The notes beneath the pieces are model-generated. The model was given only the letters and a program-made list of their open reading frames with translations, did not search any database and had not been told where the DNA came from. A DNA stretch of 64,000 bases, from the NCBI RefSeq assembly GCF_018736085.1, contig NZ_CP076134.1, positions 5,032,501 to 5,096,500 on the forward strand, given 5' to 3'. Source of the DNA: Bradyrhizobium sediminis (GTDB lineage Bacteria; Pseudomonadota; Alphaproteobacteria; Rhizobiales; Xanthobacteraceae). Below are positions 25,660-33,858 of this stretch, piece by piece. Each line of letters opens with the position of its first letter. Positions within the stretch are counted from its first letter, which is position 1. A program made the translations under genes and the position numbers.

Positions 25660-26676
25660 TTACTGCGCCAACGCCTTGTATTTGGTCAGCGAGGCACGAA
25701 GCTCGGTCATTGCCGCGTCCGGGTCGGCGCCGGTCTTCTTGACATTCTCGGCCCAGGTCTTGACCAGCGGCTCGGACGCCTTCTTCCAAAGCGCCGTCTG
25801 CTCCGGCGTCAGTTTGTAGACCTCGTGACCGGCCAGCGCCTTGATTTTCTCGACACCGGCGTCCTCGAACTTGCCCCAGGGTTCGCCGACACGGCCGGCG
25901 GCCTCGGTATTGCAGTTGTTGTCGATCGCCTTCTTCTGCTTGTCGGACATCTGGTTGTACTTGTCCTTGTTCATCACGAAGGCGAAGGTCGTGACGTAGA
26001 GCGGCGCATCGATGTGATACTTCGTCACCTTGTCGATGCCGAACAGCAACACCGATCCCCACGGGAAGGTGACGGCGTCGGCCACGCCACGTTCGATGAT
26101 GTCGCGGACTTCCGGCGCCGACGACTGCACATTGGTGCCGCCGAGCTGGGTCACGTAATTCGCCATGGTGGCATGGGCGGGACGGATCTTCATGCCCTTG
26201 ACGTCATCCGGCACCACGATCTTCTTGGTGCGCGAATGGAACGTGGATGGCGAGTGGATGAAGGCGAGGCAGAACTTGACGTCCTTCATCTCCTTCTCGG
26301 CATATTTCCGGTACCAGGCGTCGAGCGCCATCGTGCCACCCTTGGCGTCCGACATCAGGAACGGCAGTTCGCCGGCGCCGATGATCGGGAAACGTCCGGG
26401 CTGGTAGCCCGGGTTGACGTAGGTGACGTCGGCGATGCCGTCACGCGCCATGTCGTAATGGTCGAAGGCCTTGCCGAGCTGCTGGGCGGGAAATACCTTG
26501 GACTTGATGGTGCCGCCGGATTCCTTTTCGACCGCCGCGCCCCAGTCTTCCAGTGCCTTCTGCAGCGGGTGCGACGCCGGCACCCAATGCGAAAGCTTCA
26601 GTTCGAAGGTCTTTTCCTGCGCGAACGCAGGCGTCACACTGGCGGCCAACAGCAACGCCAAGAACGTTTTCCTCAT
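25660..26676 (-). CDS. tarP: TRAP transporter substrate-binding protein (DctP/TarP)
   Basis: 338 residues from ATG at 26676, which has GAGAGG at good spacing; ATGs at 26682 and 26694 are poorer. Signal peptide TFLALLLAASVTPAFA. The DctP fold is seen in LKLSHWVPASHPLQ, GIADVTYVNPGYQPGRFP, KKIVVPDDVKGMKIRPAHAT (with the ligand-binding Arg) and DAVTFPWGSVLLFGI. The last resembles TarP-type aromatic-acid receptors in having PWGSV where C4-dicarboxylate receptors differ. First gene of the TRAP operon, divergent from pobA. Confidence 0.78.
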   Translation of the reverse strand: MRKTFLALLLAASVTPAFAQEKTFELKLSHWVPASHPLQKALEDWGAAVEKESGGTIKSKVFPAQQLGKAFDHYDMARDGIADVTYVNPGYQPGRFPIIGAGELPFLMSDAKGGTMALDAWYRKYAEKEMKDVKFCLAFIHSPSTFHSRTKKIVVPDDVKGMKIRPAHATMANYVTQLGGTNVQSSAPEVRDIIERGVADAVTFPWGSVLLFGIDKVTKYHIDAPLYVTTFAFVMNKDKYNQMSDKQKKAIDNNCNTEAAGRVGEPWGKFEDAGVEKIKALAGHEVYKLTPEQTALWKKASEPLVKTWAENVKKTGADPDAAMTELRASLTKYKALAQ

Positions 26677-26723
26677 CGGCATCCTCTCCCTCATGCTCAG
26701 GACTTCAACGGCCCTTTGCAGAC

Positions 26724-26744
26724 ATTGTTATATGACATAATTAT
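26724..26744. promoter_or_regulatory. Candidate MarR/CouR operator between tarP and pobA
   Basis: Left half ATTGTTATAT, central G, right half ACATAATTAT (reverse ATAATTATGT). It is placed to control both divergent genes and matches the 23108 dyad in half-site and spacing. Confidence 0.55.
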
Positions 26745-26795
26745 CATTGCAAGACGTGAAGCGACATCTTGGGCTTTGGTTGAAGCCGATAATAG

Positions 26796-27980
<1,185 letters not shown>

Positions 27981-28008
27981 GCGCCAACCTCGCCAGGATG
28001 CATACTAC

Positions 28009-28098
28009 CGTCATTGCGAGGAGCGTCAGCGACGAAGCAATCCATTGCTTCCTTTTTGCTTCTCTGGGTCGCTTTGCCTCGCTTCGCTCGCAATGGCG
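28009..28098. repeat. Palindromic repeat, family A
   Basis: CGTCATTGCGAGGAGCGTCA arm, GAAGCAATCCA, then GCTTCGCTCGCAATGGCG closing arm. It lies between convergent genes. Confidence 0.85.
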
Positions 28099-28107
28099 GT
28101 GGATGGC

Positions 28108-28563
28108 TTAGGCCGCGGCCGTCTGCGGTGACCTGATCTGGAAATTGCGGGTCGTGGCCAGCACCGTCCCGCACAAAGTTTCCCGTTCCCCCGATACGAC
28201 ATAGACGTCGGCGGCGCCGACCGAGTTGGTGCGGCCGGCCTGCAGCACCCGGCCCTTGGCCCTCAGTTTCTCGCCCTTGGCAATCCCCGTCATTTTGATA
28301 GTGAAATCCAGCGTCGCCACCGCCCATCCCCTCGGCACCAGCGACAGGCAGGACGACACCGCCGCCACGTCGCCCGCAGTGCCGACCAGCGAGGCCGGAA
28401 ACTGACCCGGCGGGCCTGAGAATCTCTCATCGAACGGCAGCTCGATCGCTACCCGGCCGGGCGCAGCCGCGATGACGCGGATGCCGTATTCCCGCACGAA
28501 CGCCAGCGCCGCGACGAAGGATTCGATCTCGGCTTGATCCAAATGGTCCTGCACGTCGTTCAT
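28108..28563 (-). CDS. PaaI-type hotdog thioesterase
   Basis: 151 residues from ATG at 28563 (MNDVQDHLDQAEIESFVAAL), which has GGAGGG seven bases upstream; ATG at 28581 overlapping the TetR stop is possible. PAPGRVAIELPFDERF-like entry, FPASLVGTAGDVAAVSSCLS central helix, LDFTIKMTGIAKGEKLRAKG and LCGTVLATTRNF are the hotdog strands. Likely acyl-CoA thioesterase; substrate unknown. Cotranscribed with the TetR regulator. Confidence 0.7.
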   Translation of the reverse strand: MNDVQDHLDQAEIESFVAALAFVREYGIRVIAAAPGRVAIELPFDERFSGPPGQFPASLVGTAGDVAAVSSCLSLVPRGWAVATLDFTIKMTGIAKGEKLRAKGRVLQAGRTNSVGAADVYVVSGERETLCGTVLATTRNFQIRSPQTAAA

Positions 28564-28577
28564 GCCGTCGCCCTCCG

Positions 28578-29186
28578 TCATTTTTCGTATGCCGCAGCGC
28601 GCTTTCGCCTCAACCGCTTGATTTGCAGGGCGCTGACCAGCGACTTCGCCACATCATCGATCGGTGCCGCATTGCGTTCGACCCGCGCCAGGATCAGCGC
28701 GCCTTCGATAGCGGACACCGCGAGCGTCGCAAGCCGCCTTGCCTCGGCCTTGCCGAAACCGTCGCGGACCAGCGCGCGCGCAATCACCGCGCACCAGCCG
28801 GCAAACGCCTCGCGGCCGGCCGTGGCCATGTTCGCCGATTGCGGCGCCGACTCCAGCAAGGTGGTCGCGATCGGGCAGCCGTCGCGGAAGCCTGATTTGG
28901 CCATCCAGCCCGCCAGCAACCTGCAATAGGCCCGGATCATCGCGGCGGCGGTGTGGTGCTCCTGCTCGAGCTTCTCCAGCGTCGCCACCACGCCGGCGCC
29001 GGCGAAGCGCACCGCGGCCTCGGCGATCTGGTCCTTGCCGTCGGGAAAGTAGTGATAGAGCGACCCCTTCGGGGCGCCGCTGACCTCGGCGATCTCATTG
29101 ATGCCGGTCGCAGCATATCCGTTGCGCCGGAACAGCGTGGCAGCCGCCCGCACGATGGCGCCGCGATGCCTTGGCGGTGTCGACAT
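28578..29186 (-). CDS. TetR-family transcriptional regulator (LmrA/YxaF-like)
   Basis: 202 residues. N-terminal HTH: IVRAAATLFRRNGYAATGIN ... EIAEVSGAPKGSLYHYFPDGKD (recognition helix APKGSLYHYF). The C-terminal domain with GCPIATTLLESAP and AFAGWCAVIARALVRDGF matches the TetR_C_33 (LmrA/YxaF) type. First gene of a two-gene unit with the thioesterase; a palindrome about 40 bases upstream is probably its own operator. Confidence 0.85.
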   Translation of the reverse strand: MSTPPRHRGAIVRAAATLFRRNGYAATGINEIAEVSGAPKGSLYHYFPDGKDQIAEAAVRFAGAGVVATLEKLEQEHHTAAAMIRAYCRLLAGWMAKSGFRDGCPIATTLLESAPQSANMATAGREAFAGWCAVIARALVRDGFGKAEARRLATLAVSAIEGALILARVERNAAPIDDVAKSLVSALQIKRLRRKRAAAYEK

Positions 29187-29223
29187 GTCCGCTCCCGTCT
29201 TGCCGGAATGACTCGATTATATA

Positions 29224-29235
29224 TAGACTGGTCTA
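29224..29235. promoter_or_regulatory. Candidate TetR operator TAGACTGGTCTA
   Basis: TAGAC-TG-GTCTA dyad within ATTATATATAGACTGG/TCTAGATAG, in the gap between the divergent TetR and thioesterase genes. LmrA/YxaF-type repressors recognise TAGAC-N2-GTCTA-like sites, so autoregulation is likely. It could also control the divergent gene. Confidence 0.65.
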
Positions 29236-29352
29236 GATAGTCCAGCTTTCAAACAACCAACGAAACCCCGTTTAAAACTTTGTAGGCGGTGCATTCCGCG
29301 CCGGGATCGCGTTCAATCGCGGGAACGGTTCACCCGCATTCGAGCGCCGCGC

Positions 29353-29781
29353 ATGACGACCACCGATCCCGATATCCCCGAAGGCTTCGAGCGCCACTTC
29401 CGGCAGAGCCCGCTGACCGATCCCTGGGAACCCCTGTATTCGAAGCGGACGGACAAGGCCGTCATCATCGGATTGCGCCTCGCCAGGCCGCACACCAATG
29501 CCCGCGGGCTGATTCACGGCGGACTGATCGCCGCGCTCGCCGACAACGCCATGGGCCATAGCTGCGCGCATGTCATGGGCGGCCAGTCCTCGCTGGTGAC
29601 GATCGGGATCGCGGTCGATTTCACAGGCTCCGCGCAGGTCGGACAATGGCTCGCGGTGGAGAGCGATGTGATCAAGACCGGCAGCACGATCTGCTTCGCG
29701 CAGAGTCTCATCAAGGCCGACGGCGTGGTGATCGCCCGCGGCAACGCCACGTTCCGCGTGGTGCCGAAGAAGGCAGCCTAA
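29353..29781 (+). CDS. PaaI-family hotdog thioesterase
   Basis: 142 residues. The motif NARGLIHGGLIAALADNAMG (HGG with the following Asp) is the PaaI/YbgC catalytic helix, then VTIGIAVDFTGSAQVGQWL and GNATFRVV strands. Acts on acyl- or phenylacetyl-type CoA thioesters in this family. It is divergent from the TetR gene across the TAGAC palindrome, so it may belong to the same regulon. Confidence 0.8.
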   Translation: MTTTDPDIPEGFERHFRQSPLTDPWEPLYSKRTDKAVIIGLRLARPHTNARGLIHGGLIAALADNAMGHSCAHVMGGQSSLVTIGIAVDFTGSAQVGQWLAVESDVIKTGSTICFAQSLIKADGVVIARGNATFRVVPKKAA

Positions 29782-29782
29782 T

Positions 29783-29867
29783 CGTCATTCCGGGGCGCGA
29801 GCAAAGCGAGCGAACCCGGAATCTCGAGATTCCGGGTCTGGTCCTTCGGACCATCCCGGAATGACGG
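29783..29867. repeat. Palindromic repeat, family B (CGTCATTCCGGGGCGCG...CCCGGAATGACG)
   Basis: Arms CGTCATTCCGGGGCGCGAGC and ATCCCGGAATGACGG, with internal palindromes CGGAATCTCGAGATTCCGGG and GGTCCTTCGGACC. Further copies at 58441, 59814 and 61083. It abuts the LysR stop. Confidence 0.88.
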
Positions 29868-30764
29868 TCATGCCCCGAAATGCCAGTCGCTGAGCTCGGT
29901 CACGGTATCGATGAAGCTGCGCACCTTGGCCGACAACAGCCGCGACGTCGGATAGACGATGTGGATCGGCAGCAGCGGCTGCTCGAATTCGGCCAGCACG
30001 ATCTTGAGCCGTCCGGCCCTGAGCGACTCCGCCGCCTGATAGGCCAGCACCCGGGTCAGGCCGCCGCCCTGCTCGGCATGCTGGATCGCGGCATCGGCGC
30101 TGTTGGTGGTGAACCGCGGCGTGCAGGCGACGCGGATCTCCTCACCCTGTTCGACGAAGCGCCAGTCCGGCGACGCGCCGGTGCCGCCGAACTGGACGGT
30201 GTCGTGCGATGCGATCGCCGCCGGCGTCGTCGGCTCGCCGCGCGCCCTCAGGTAACCCGGCGAAGCGACCACGATCCGCCGCATCTCGCCGACATGGCGC
30301 GCGACCAGGCTGGAATCGGCGAGGTGACCAATCCTGACGGCGAGGTCGACGCCGTCCTCCACCAGGTTGACGATCCGATCCGACAGCCGCAATTCGCCTG
30401 ACACCTCGGGATAGCGCAGCAGATACGCCGACATCACCGGACTGACGTGCAGGCGCCCGAAGCCGACGGGGGCAGAGACCACTAGCCGTCCGCCCGGCCG
30501 CGTCAGTTCGCCCTCGACCGCGCTTTCGGCTTCCTCGACATCGCCGAGAATGCGGCGGGCGCGCTCCAGATAGCGCGCGCCGACGTCGGTCAGCGTCACC
30601 GAGCGCGTGGTCCGCTGCAACAGCCGCGCACCGAGGCGATCCTCCAGCGCCGCGATCAGCCGCGTCACGCCGGACGGCGACAGCCCGAGCCTGCGGGCCG
30701 CCGGCGCAAAGCCCCGGAGGTCGGCCACGGCGACAAAGGCCTGCATGGCGTCGATGCGATCCAT
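29868..30764 (-). CDS. LysR-family transcriptional regulator
   Basis: 298 residues. N-terminal HTH with MQAFVAVADLRGFAPAARRL, GLSPSGVTRLIAALEDRLGA and RLLQRTTRSVTLTDVGARYL; C-terminal periplasmic-binding-like effector domain (PVGFGRLHVSPVMSAYLLRY, DLAVRIGHLADSSLVARHVG). This is the subgroup with RTTRSVTLT common in proteobacterial oxidoreductase regulators. It is divergent from the flavin-barrel gene; the 118-base gap contains AT-rich runs (TAATTATTTC, GCAATTATG) where a LysR site would lie. Confidence 0.9.
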   Translation of the reverse strand: MDRIDAMQAFVAVADLRGFAPAARRLGLSPSGVTRLIAALEDRLGARLLQRTTRSVTLTDVGARYLERARRILGDVEEAESAVEGELTRPGGRLVVSAPVGFGRLHVSPVMSAYLLRYPEVSGELRLSDRIVNLVEDGVDLAVRIGHLADSSLVARHVGEMRRIVVASPGYLRARGEPTTPAAIASHDTVQFGGTGASPDWRFVEQGEEIRVACTPRFTTNSADAAIQHAEQGGGLTRVLAYQAAESLRAGRLKIVLAEFEQPLLPIHIVYPTSRLLSAKVRSFIDTVTELSDWHFGA

Positions 30765-30882
30765 GGTAATTATTTCATATATCGCAATTATGTAGTGTCA
30801 ATCCTGATAATTGTTGGAATTACGGAAACGCCCATCTTGAGAGACGAGACGGCGCCTCGCCGCCCGGACTCCGGAGGCTCCC

Positions 30883-31512
30883 ATGTCAGAGACCCACACC
30901 TATTCGAGCGACGTGGCGTTCACGCCCGCGGTAAAGGCGATTCAGGCCCGCAAGGGCTCGCGCGAGGCCTATGCCAAGGCCGAGCAGCGCGGCGGCTGGC
31001 ACACCGAAATCGATGACAACCTCGCCGCGTTTCTGGCCGAGGTGAACAGCCTGTATTTTGCGACCGCCAGCGCCGACGGACAGCCCTACATCCAGCATCG
31101 CGGCGGGCCGAAGGGCTTCATCAAGATTCTGGACAAGCACACGCTGGCGTTCGCCGACTACAGCGGCAACCGGCAATATATCACGCAGGGTAACCTCTCG
31201 GAAAATCCGAAGGCCAACATCTTCCTGATGGATTATGTGCATCGCCGCCGGGTCAAGATCTGGGGCGAGGCGCGCGTGGTCGACGACGATCCGGCGTTGC
31301 TGACTTCCTTGATGCCGCAAGGCTACAAGGCGCGCCCCGAACAGGTGATCCTGTTCAGGATTGCCGCATGGGACACCAACTGCCCGCAGCACATTCCGCA
31401 GAAATTCGACGCCGCCGACGTGACGGCGGCGCTGGCCTCGCGCGATCGGCGGATTACCGAACTGGAGGCAGAGCTGGCGGCATTGAAGGGCCAGCCCGCT
31501 TCGGCAGATTGA
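30883..31512 (+). CDS. Pyridoxamine 5'-phosphate oxidase-family (FMN-binding split-barrel) protein
   Basis: 209 residues. The split-barrel core is LYFATASADGQPYIQHRGGP, FADYSGNRQYITQGNLSENP, IFLMDYVHRRRVKIWGEARV; the C-terminus has a short coiled helix (RDRRITELEAELAALKG). Related proteins reduce or bind flavin and heme derivatives; exact reaction unknown. The WDTNCPQHIPQKF segment near the end is a mark of this subfamily. Its gene is opposite the LysR regulator, its probable controller. Confidence 0.8.
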   Translation: MSETHTYSSDVAFTPAVKAIQARKGSREAYAKAEQRGGWHTEIDDNLAAFLAEVNSLYFATASADGQPYIQHRGGPKGFIKILDKHTLAFADYSGNRQYITQGNLSENPKANIFLMDYVHRRRVKIWGEARVVDDDPALLTSLMPQGYKARPEQVILFRIAAWDTNCPQHIPQKFDAADVTAALASRDRRITELEAELAALKGQPASAD

Positions 31513-31515
31513 ACC

Positions 31516-32244
31516 TCAAGCCGCCTGTTGCTGCGACGCCCAGGCGAAGTCCGGATAGTATTGCAGCATCATGCGGTCGACATAGGCGGTGAGATTTCCG
31601 AACTGCTCGGCGCGCTCGCGCAATGGCGAGGCGAAGTACGGCGTCAGGATCCCGGCCAGCGCGCCGAAGGCGGTGGCATCGGTGCCGCAGGGCGTGTCCC
31701 CCATCAGATACGGCTTGTCACCGAGCTGGACCGACAGCGCGAACAGCGAGCGGACCGCCAAATCGATGTCTTCATCCGGCGCGTGGCGGCCGAGGCCACT
31801 CAGCAAGTAGTTCTCGGCTACGCGGAATTGCGCGTCCTCGCGCAGCTTTTCGCGCAGATGCTCCGGCACCGCGTCGAAGAAGTGCGCCGGCCCCTTGGCG
31901 AAATTCTCCGAATCGACCCAGCGTGCGCCGACCAGCGCCCAATAGACGTGATGCTCGATCATGCGCTCGAACGCCCAGGCCTGCGCGCGCGCCTGCAGAC
32001 TGAGCGGGGCATCGAAATCGAAGCCGTATTTGCCTTCGATATGCGCGCGAATGAAGGTGGAATCGGCAATCCTCTCGGCCTCGTCCTCGATATAGGGGAG
32101 CTGCCCCTTGGGAGAGGCCGGCGGCATCGCCTTTTCCTTCCGATAGGCGAGGCCTGCCATCTTGAGCTGGACCTCGGTCTTGGTCACGAAAGGGCTGATT
32201 TCCGGCAGGCCGAAGCCGGCGCCAAAGCCATAGAGCGTAATCAT
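31516..32244 (-). CDS. Glutathione S-transferase family protein
   Basis: 242 residues. The N-terminal thioredoxin-like half has FGLPEISPFVTKTEVQLKMA, KGQLPYIEDEAERIADSTFI (cis-Pro and the SNAIL-like ADSTFI in the glutathione site); the C-terminal helical half contains GDKPYLMGDTPCGTDATAFG. This is the metaxin/FAXC-like GST type. It converges on the preceding gene (three bases apart) and has a 34-base operator-like sequence 38 bases upstream of its start that is repeated before the WYL regulator. Confidence 0.82.
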   Translation of the reverse strand: MITLYGFGAGFGLPEISPFVTKTEVQLKMAGLAYRKEKAMPPASPKGQLPYIEDEAERIADSTFIRAHIEGKYGFDFDAPLSLQARAQAWAFERMIEHHVYWALVGARWVDSENFAKGPAHFFDAVPEHLREKLREDAQFRVAENYLLSGLGRHAPDEDIDLAVRSLFALSVQLGDKPYLMGDTPCGTDATAFGALAGILTPYFASPLRERAEQFGNLTAYVDRMMLQYYPDFAWASQQQAA

Positions 32245-32280
32245 GTGAGGGTTCCCGATCTCTTGAAATGAGGTTTCAGC

Positions 32281-32526
32281 CTAGCCACGTCCTGCTGCCA
32301 CCATGCTGTCAGCATGCCGCGCTGCCCGGCTTGCGGCATTGCGAAACAGGTGACCAAACTGATCGCGACCGAGGGCCCAGACCGAGCGGAGGGAACGCAA
32401 GGCCAGTGCTATCATCGCCCAACGCAGGTCGCCGGCAACGCAATCGATCGAAATCAGTCGCTCCAGCGCCCAGCTCTGAACGCGCCAGAGCGGCCGGAAA
32501 TTTCCGGTGTCACAAAGAATCATCAT
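32281..32526 (-). CDS. Small hypothetical protein under the same operator as the GST gene
   Basis: 81 residues from ATG at 32526 (MMILCDTGNFRPLWRVQSWA), with AAGGGG about eight bases upstream. Basic, with ALERLISIDCVAGDLRWAMI and a helical RSLRSVWALGRDQFGHLF. No family recognised. Support comes from context: its start is at exactly the same distance from operator copy 2 as the GST start is from operator copy 1. Its 3' end overlaps copy 1. Confidence 0.45.
   Translation of the reverse strand: MMILCDTGNFRPLWRVQSWALERLISIDCVAGDLRWAMIALALRSLRSVWALGRDQFGHLFRNAASRAARHADSMVAAGRG
32282..32315. promoter_or_regulatory. Operator-like repeat, copy 1 (upstream of the GST gene)
   Basis: Contains TGCTGCCACCATG followed by CTGTCAGCAT; the part ATGCTGTCAGCAT is a near-palindrome. 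It differs at three of 34 positions from the copy at 32564 and lies 38-71 bases before the GST ATG. Confidence 0.65.
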
Positions 32527-32563
32527 GGACAAATCCCCTTCAGTTGAAGTGTTGTCCCGGGTA

Positions 32564-32597
32564 TAGCCACCGCCTGCTGCCAACATGCTGTCAGCAT
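32564..32597. promoter_or_regulatory. Operator-like repeat, copy 2 (between the small gene and the WYL regulator)
   Basis: TGCTGCCAACATG followed by CTGTCAGCAT. Sits 33 bases before the regulator ATG and 38-71 bases before the divergent small gene, consistent with autoregulation plus control of the neighbour. Confidence 0.65.
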
Positions 32598-32629
32598 CGG
32601 CGAGGCTGCATCATGAAAAGAGATTGCCC

Positions 32630-33328
32630 ATGAGACGTGCCGACCGGCTGTTTCAGATCATTCAGGTGCTTCGCCGCTCCCGCAAACCGCTGACGGCGGA
32701 TGCCATCGCGGCCGAGCTGGAGACTTCGAAACGGACCATCTACCGCGACATCGCCACCCTGATCGGACAGCGCGTGCCGATCCGCGGCGAGGCCGGCATG
32801 GGCTATATCCTGGAGAAGGGATTCGACCTGCCGCCCTTGATGCTGACGCCCGACGAGATCGAGGCGGCGGTGCTTGGCGCGTCATGGGTGGCAGGACATG
32901 CCGATGCCGTGCTCGCCAGAGCCGCCGAAGACCTGATGGCAAAAATCGCCGACACCGTCCCCGAGCGGCTGCGACCCTTCGTGCTCGAACCGGCGAGCCG
33001 CGCCCGGCCGGGCTGGCGCAGGGAACCCGACCGCATCGACATGGCGCGGACGCGCGCCCATATCCACGAAGGCAAGAAGATCGCGCTGTGCTATCGCGAC
33101 GAACAGGGCCGTGACAGCCAACGCACGATCTGGCCGATTGCCATCGGCTATCTCGAGGCGGTGCGGCTATTGGCAGCCTGGTGCGAACTGCGCAAGGATT
33201 TTCGCAGTTTTCGAACCGACCGCGTCGTCGACGCGGTCTATCTCGACGAGAAATATCCGGAGCGGCGCGCCTCGCTGCGGGCGAAATGGCGACAGAGCCT
33301 GGTCTGGGAACCTCCGAGCGATGCCTGA
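32630..33328 (+). CDS. YafY-type WYL-domain transcriptional regulator
   Basis: 232 residues. HTH_11 domain at the start (RADRLFQIIQVLRRSRKPLT, ADAIAAELETSKRTIYRDIA), the connecting EAGMGYILEKGFDLPPLMLT that defines YafY proteins, and a C-terminal WYL-like domain (IALCYRDEQG, TIWPIAIGYLEAVRLLAAWC, RSFRTDRV). ATG at 32630 begins the HTH; the frame opens to 32585 inside operator copy 2. Probably senses a small ligand through the WYL domain and regulates the adjacent GST and small gene. Confidence 0.88.
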   Translation: MRRADRLFQIIQVLRRSRKPLTADAIAAELETSKRTIYRDIATLIGQRVPIRGEAGMGYILEKGFDLPPLMLTPDEIEAAVLGASWVAGHADAVLARAAEDLMAKIADTVPERLRPFVLEPASRARPGWRREPDRIDMARTRAHIHEGKKIALCYRDEQGRDSQRTIWPIAIGYLEAVRLLAAWCELRKDFRSFRTDRVVDAVYLDEKYPERRASLRAKWRQSLVWEPPSDA

Positions 33329-33387
33329 TGCGGATCGCAGGCGCGGACCGGCTGGCCGGTCCCGCCATTCCGCGCTAAACGAAGCCC

Positions 33388-33729
33388 ATGGAACCGCTTC
33401 AGCCAGCCGCGGATGGCGAAAACCCCTGCCAGGTCTGCGGCGCATGCTGCGCCTATTCGTCGAACTGGCCGCGCTTCACCACCGAAGACGACGCCGCGCT
33501 CGATCTCATTCCGGAAAAATTCGTCAACGAGAAATTATCGGGAATGCGCTGCGACGGCGACCGCTGCTGCGCGCTGTCAGGCAGGATCGGCGTGGCGACC
33601 GCGTGCGGAATCTATCAGGTGCGCCCCGAAGTCTGCCGGACCTGCATGCCCGGCGATGTTGAATGCGACATGGCGCGAAAGCGGCACGGCCTGCCGGCGC
33701 TGCCGCGGCCCGGCGCTCCGCCGAGCTGA
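33388..33729 (+). CDS. YkgJ-family cysteine-cluster protein
   Basis: 113 residues with PCQVCGACCAYSSNW (CxxCxxCC) and two further cysteine groups (CDGDRCCAL; CRTCMPGDVEC) that together form a putative zinc or iron-sulphur site, the YkgJ/UPF0153 pattern. Function unknown. It follows the WYL regulator by about 60 bases in the same direction. Confidence 0.82.
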   Translation: MEPLQPAADGENPCQVCGACCAYSSNWPRFTTEDDAALDLIPEKFVNEKLSGMRCDGDRCCALSGRIGVATACGIYQVRPEVCRTCMPGDVECDMARKRHGLPALPRPGAPPS

Positions 33730-33858
33730 GGCCGTATTTATACGGAGCCGCACCCTATCCGCATTCTTAACGGCTGGCAGCCAACATTCCTGCGGAGCGA
33801 TTGATGCATTCGGCACGATCGACCAGACGTATCTGCCGTCCATCGGGGACCCTTCCAA

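Noticed and set aside
30765..30882. Further MarR/CouR-type dyad in the LysR promoter (GATAATTG, AATTATG)
   Set aside because: AT-rich halves are present but spacing and symmetry do not match the 21-bp dyads; a LysR site is more likely.
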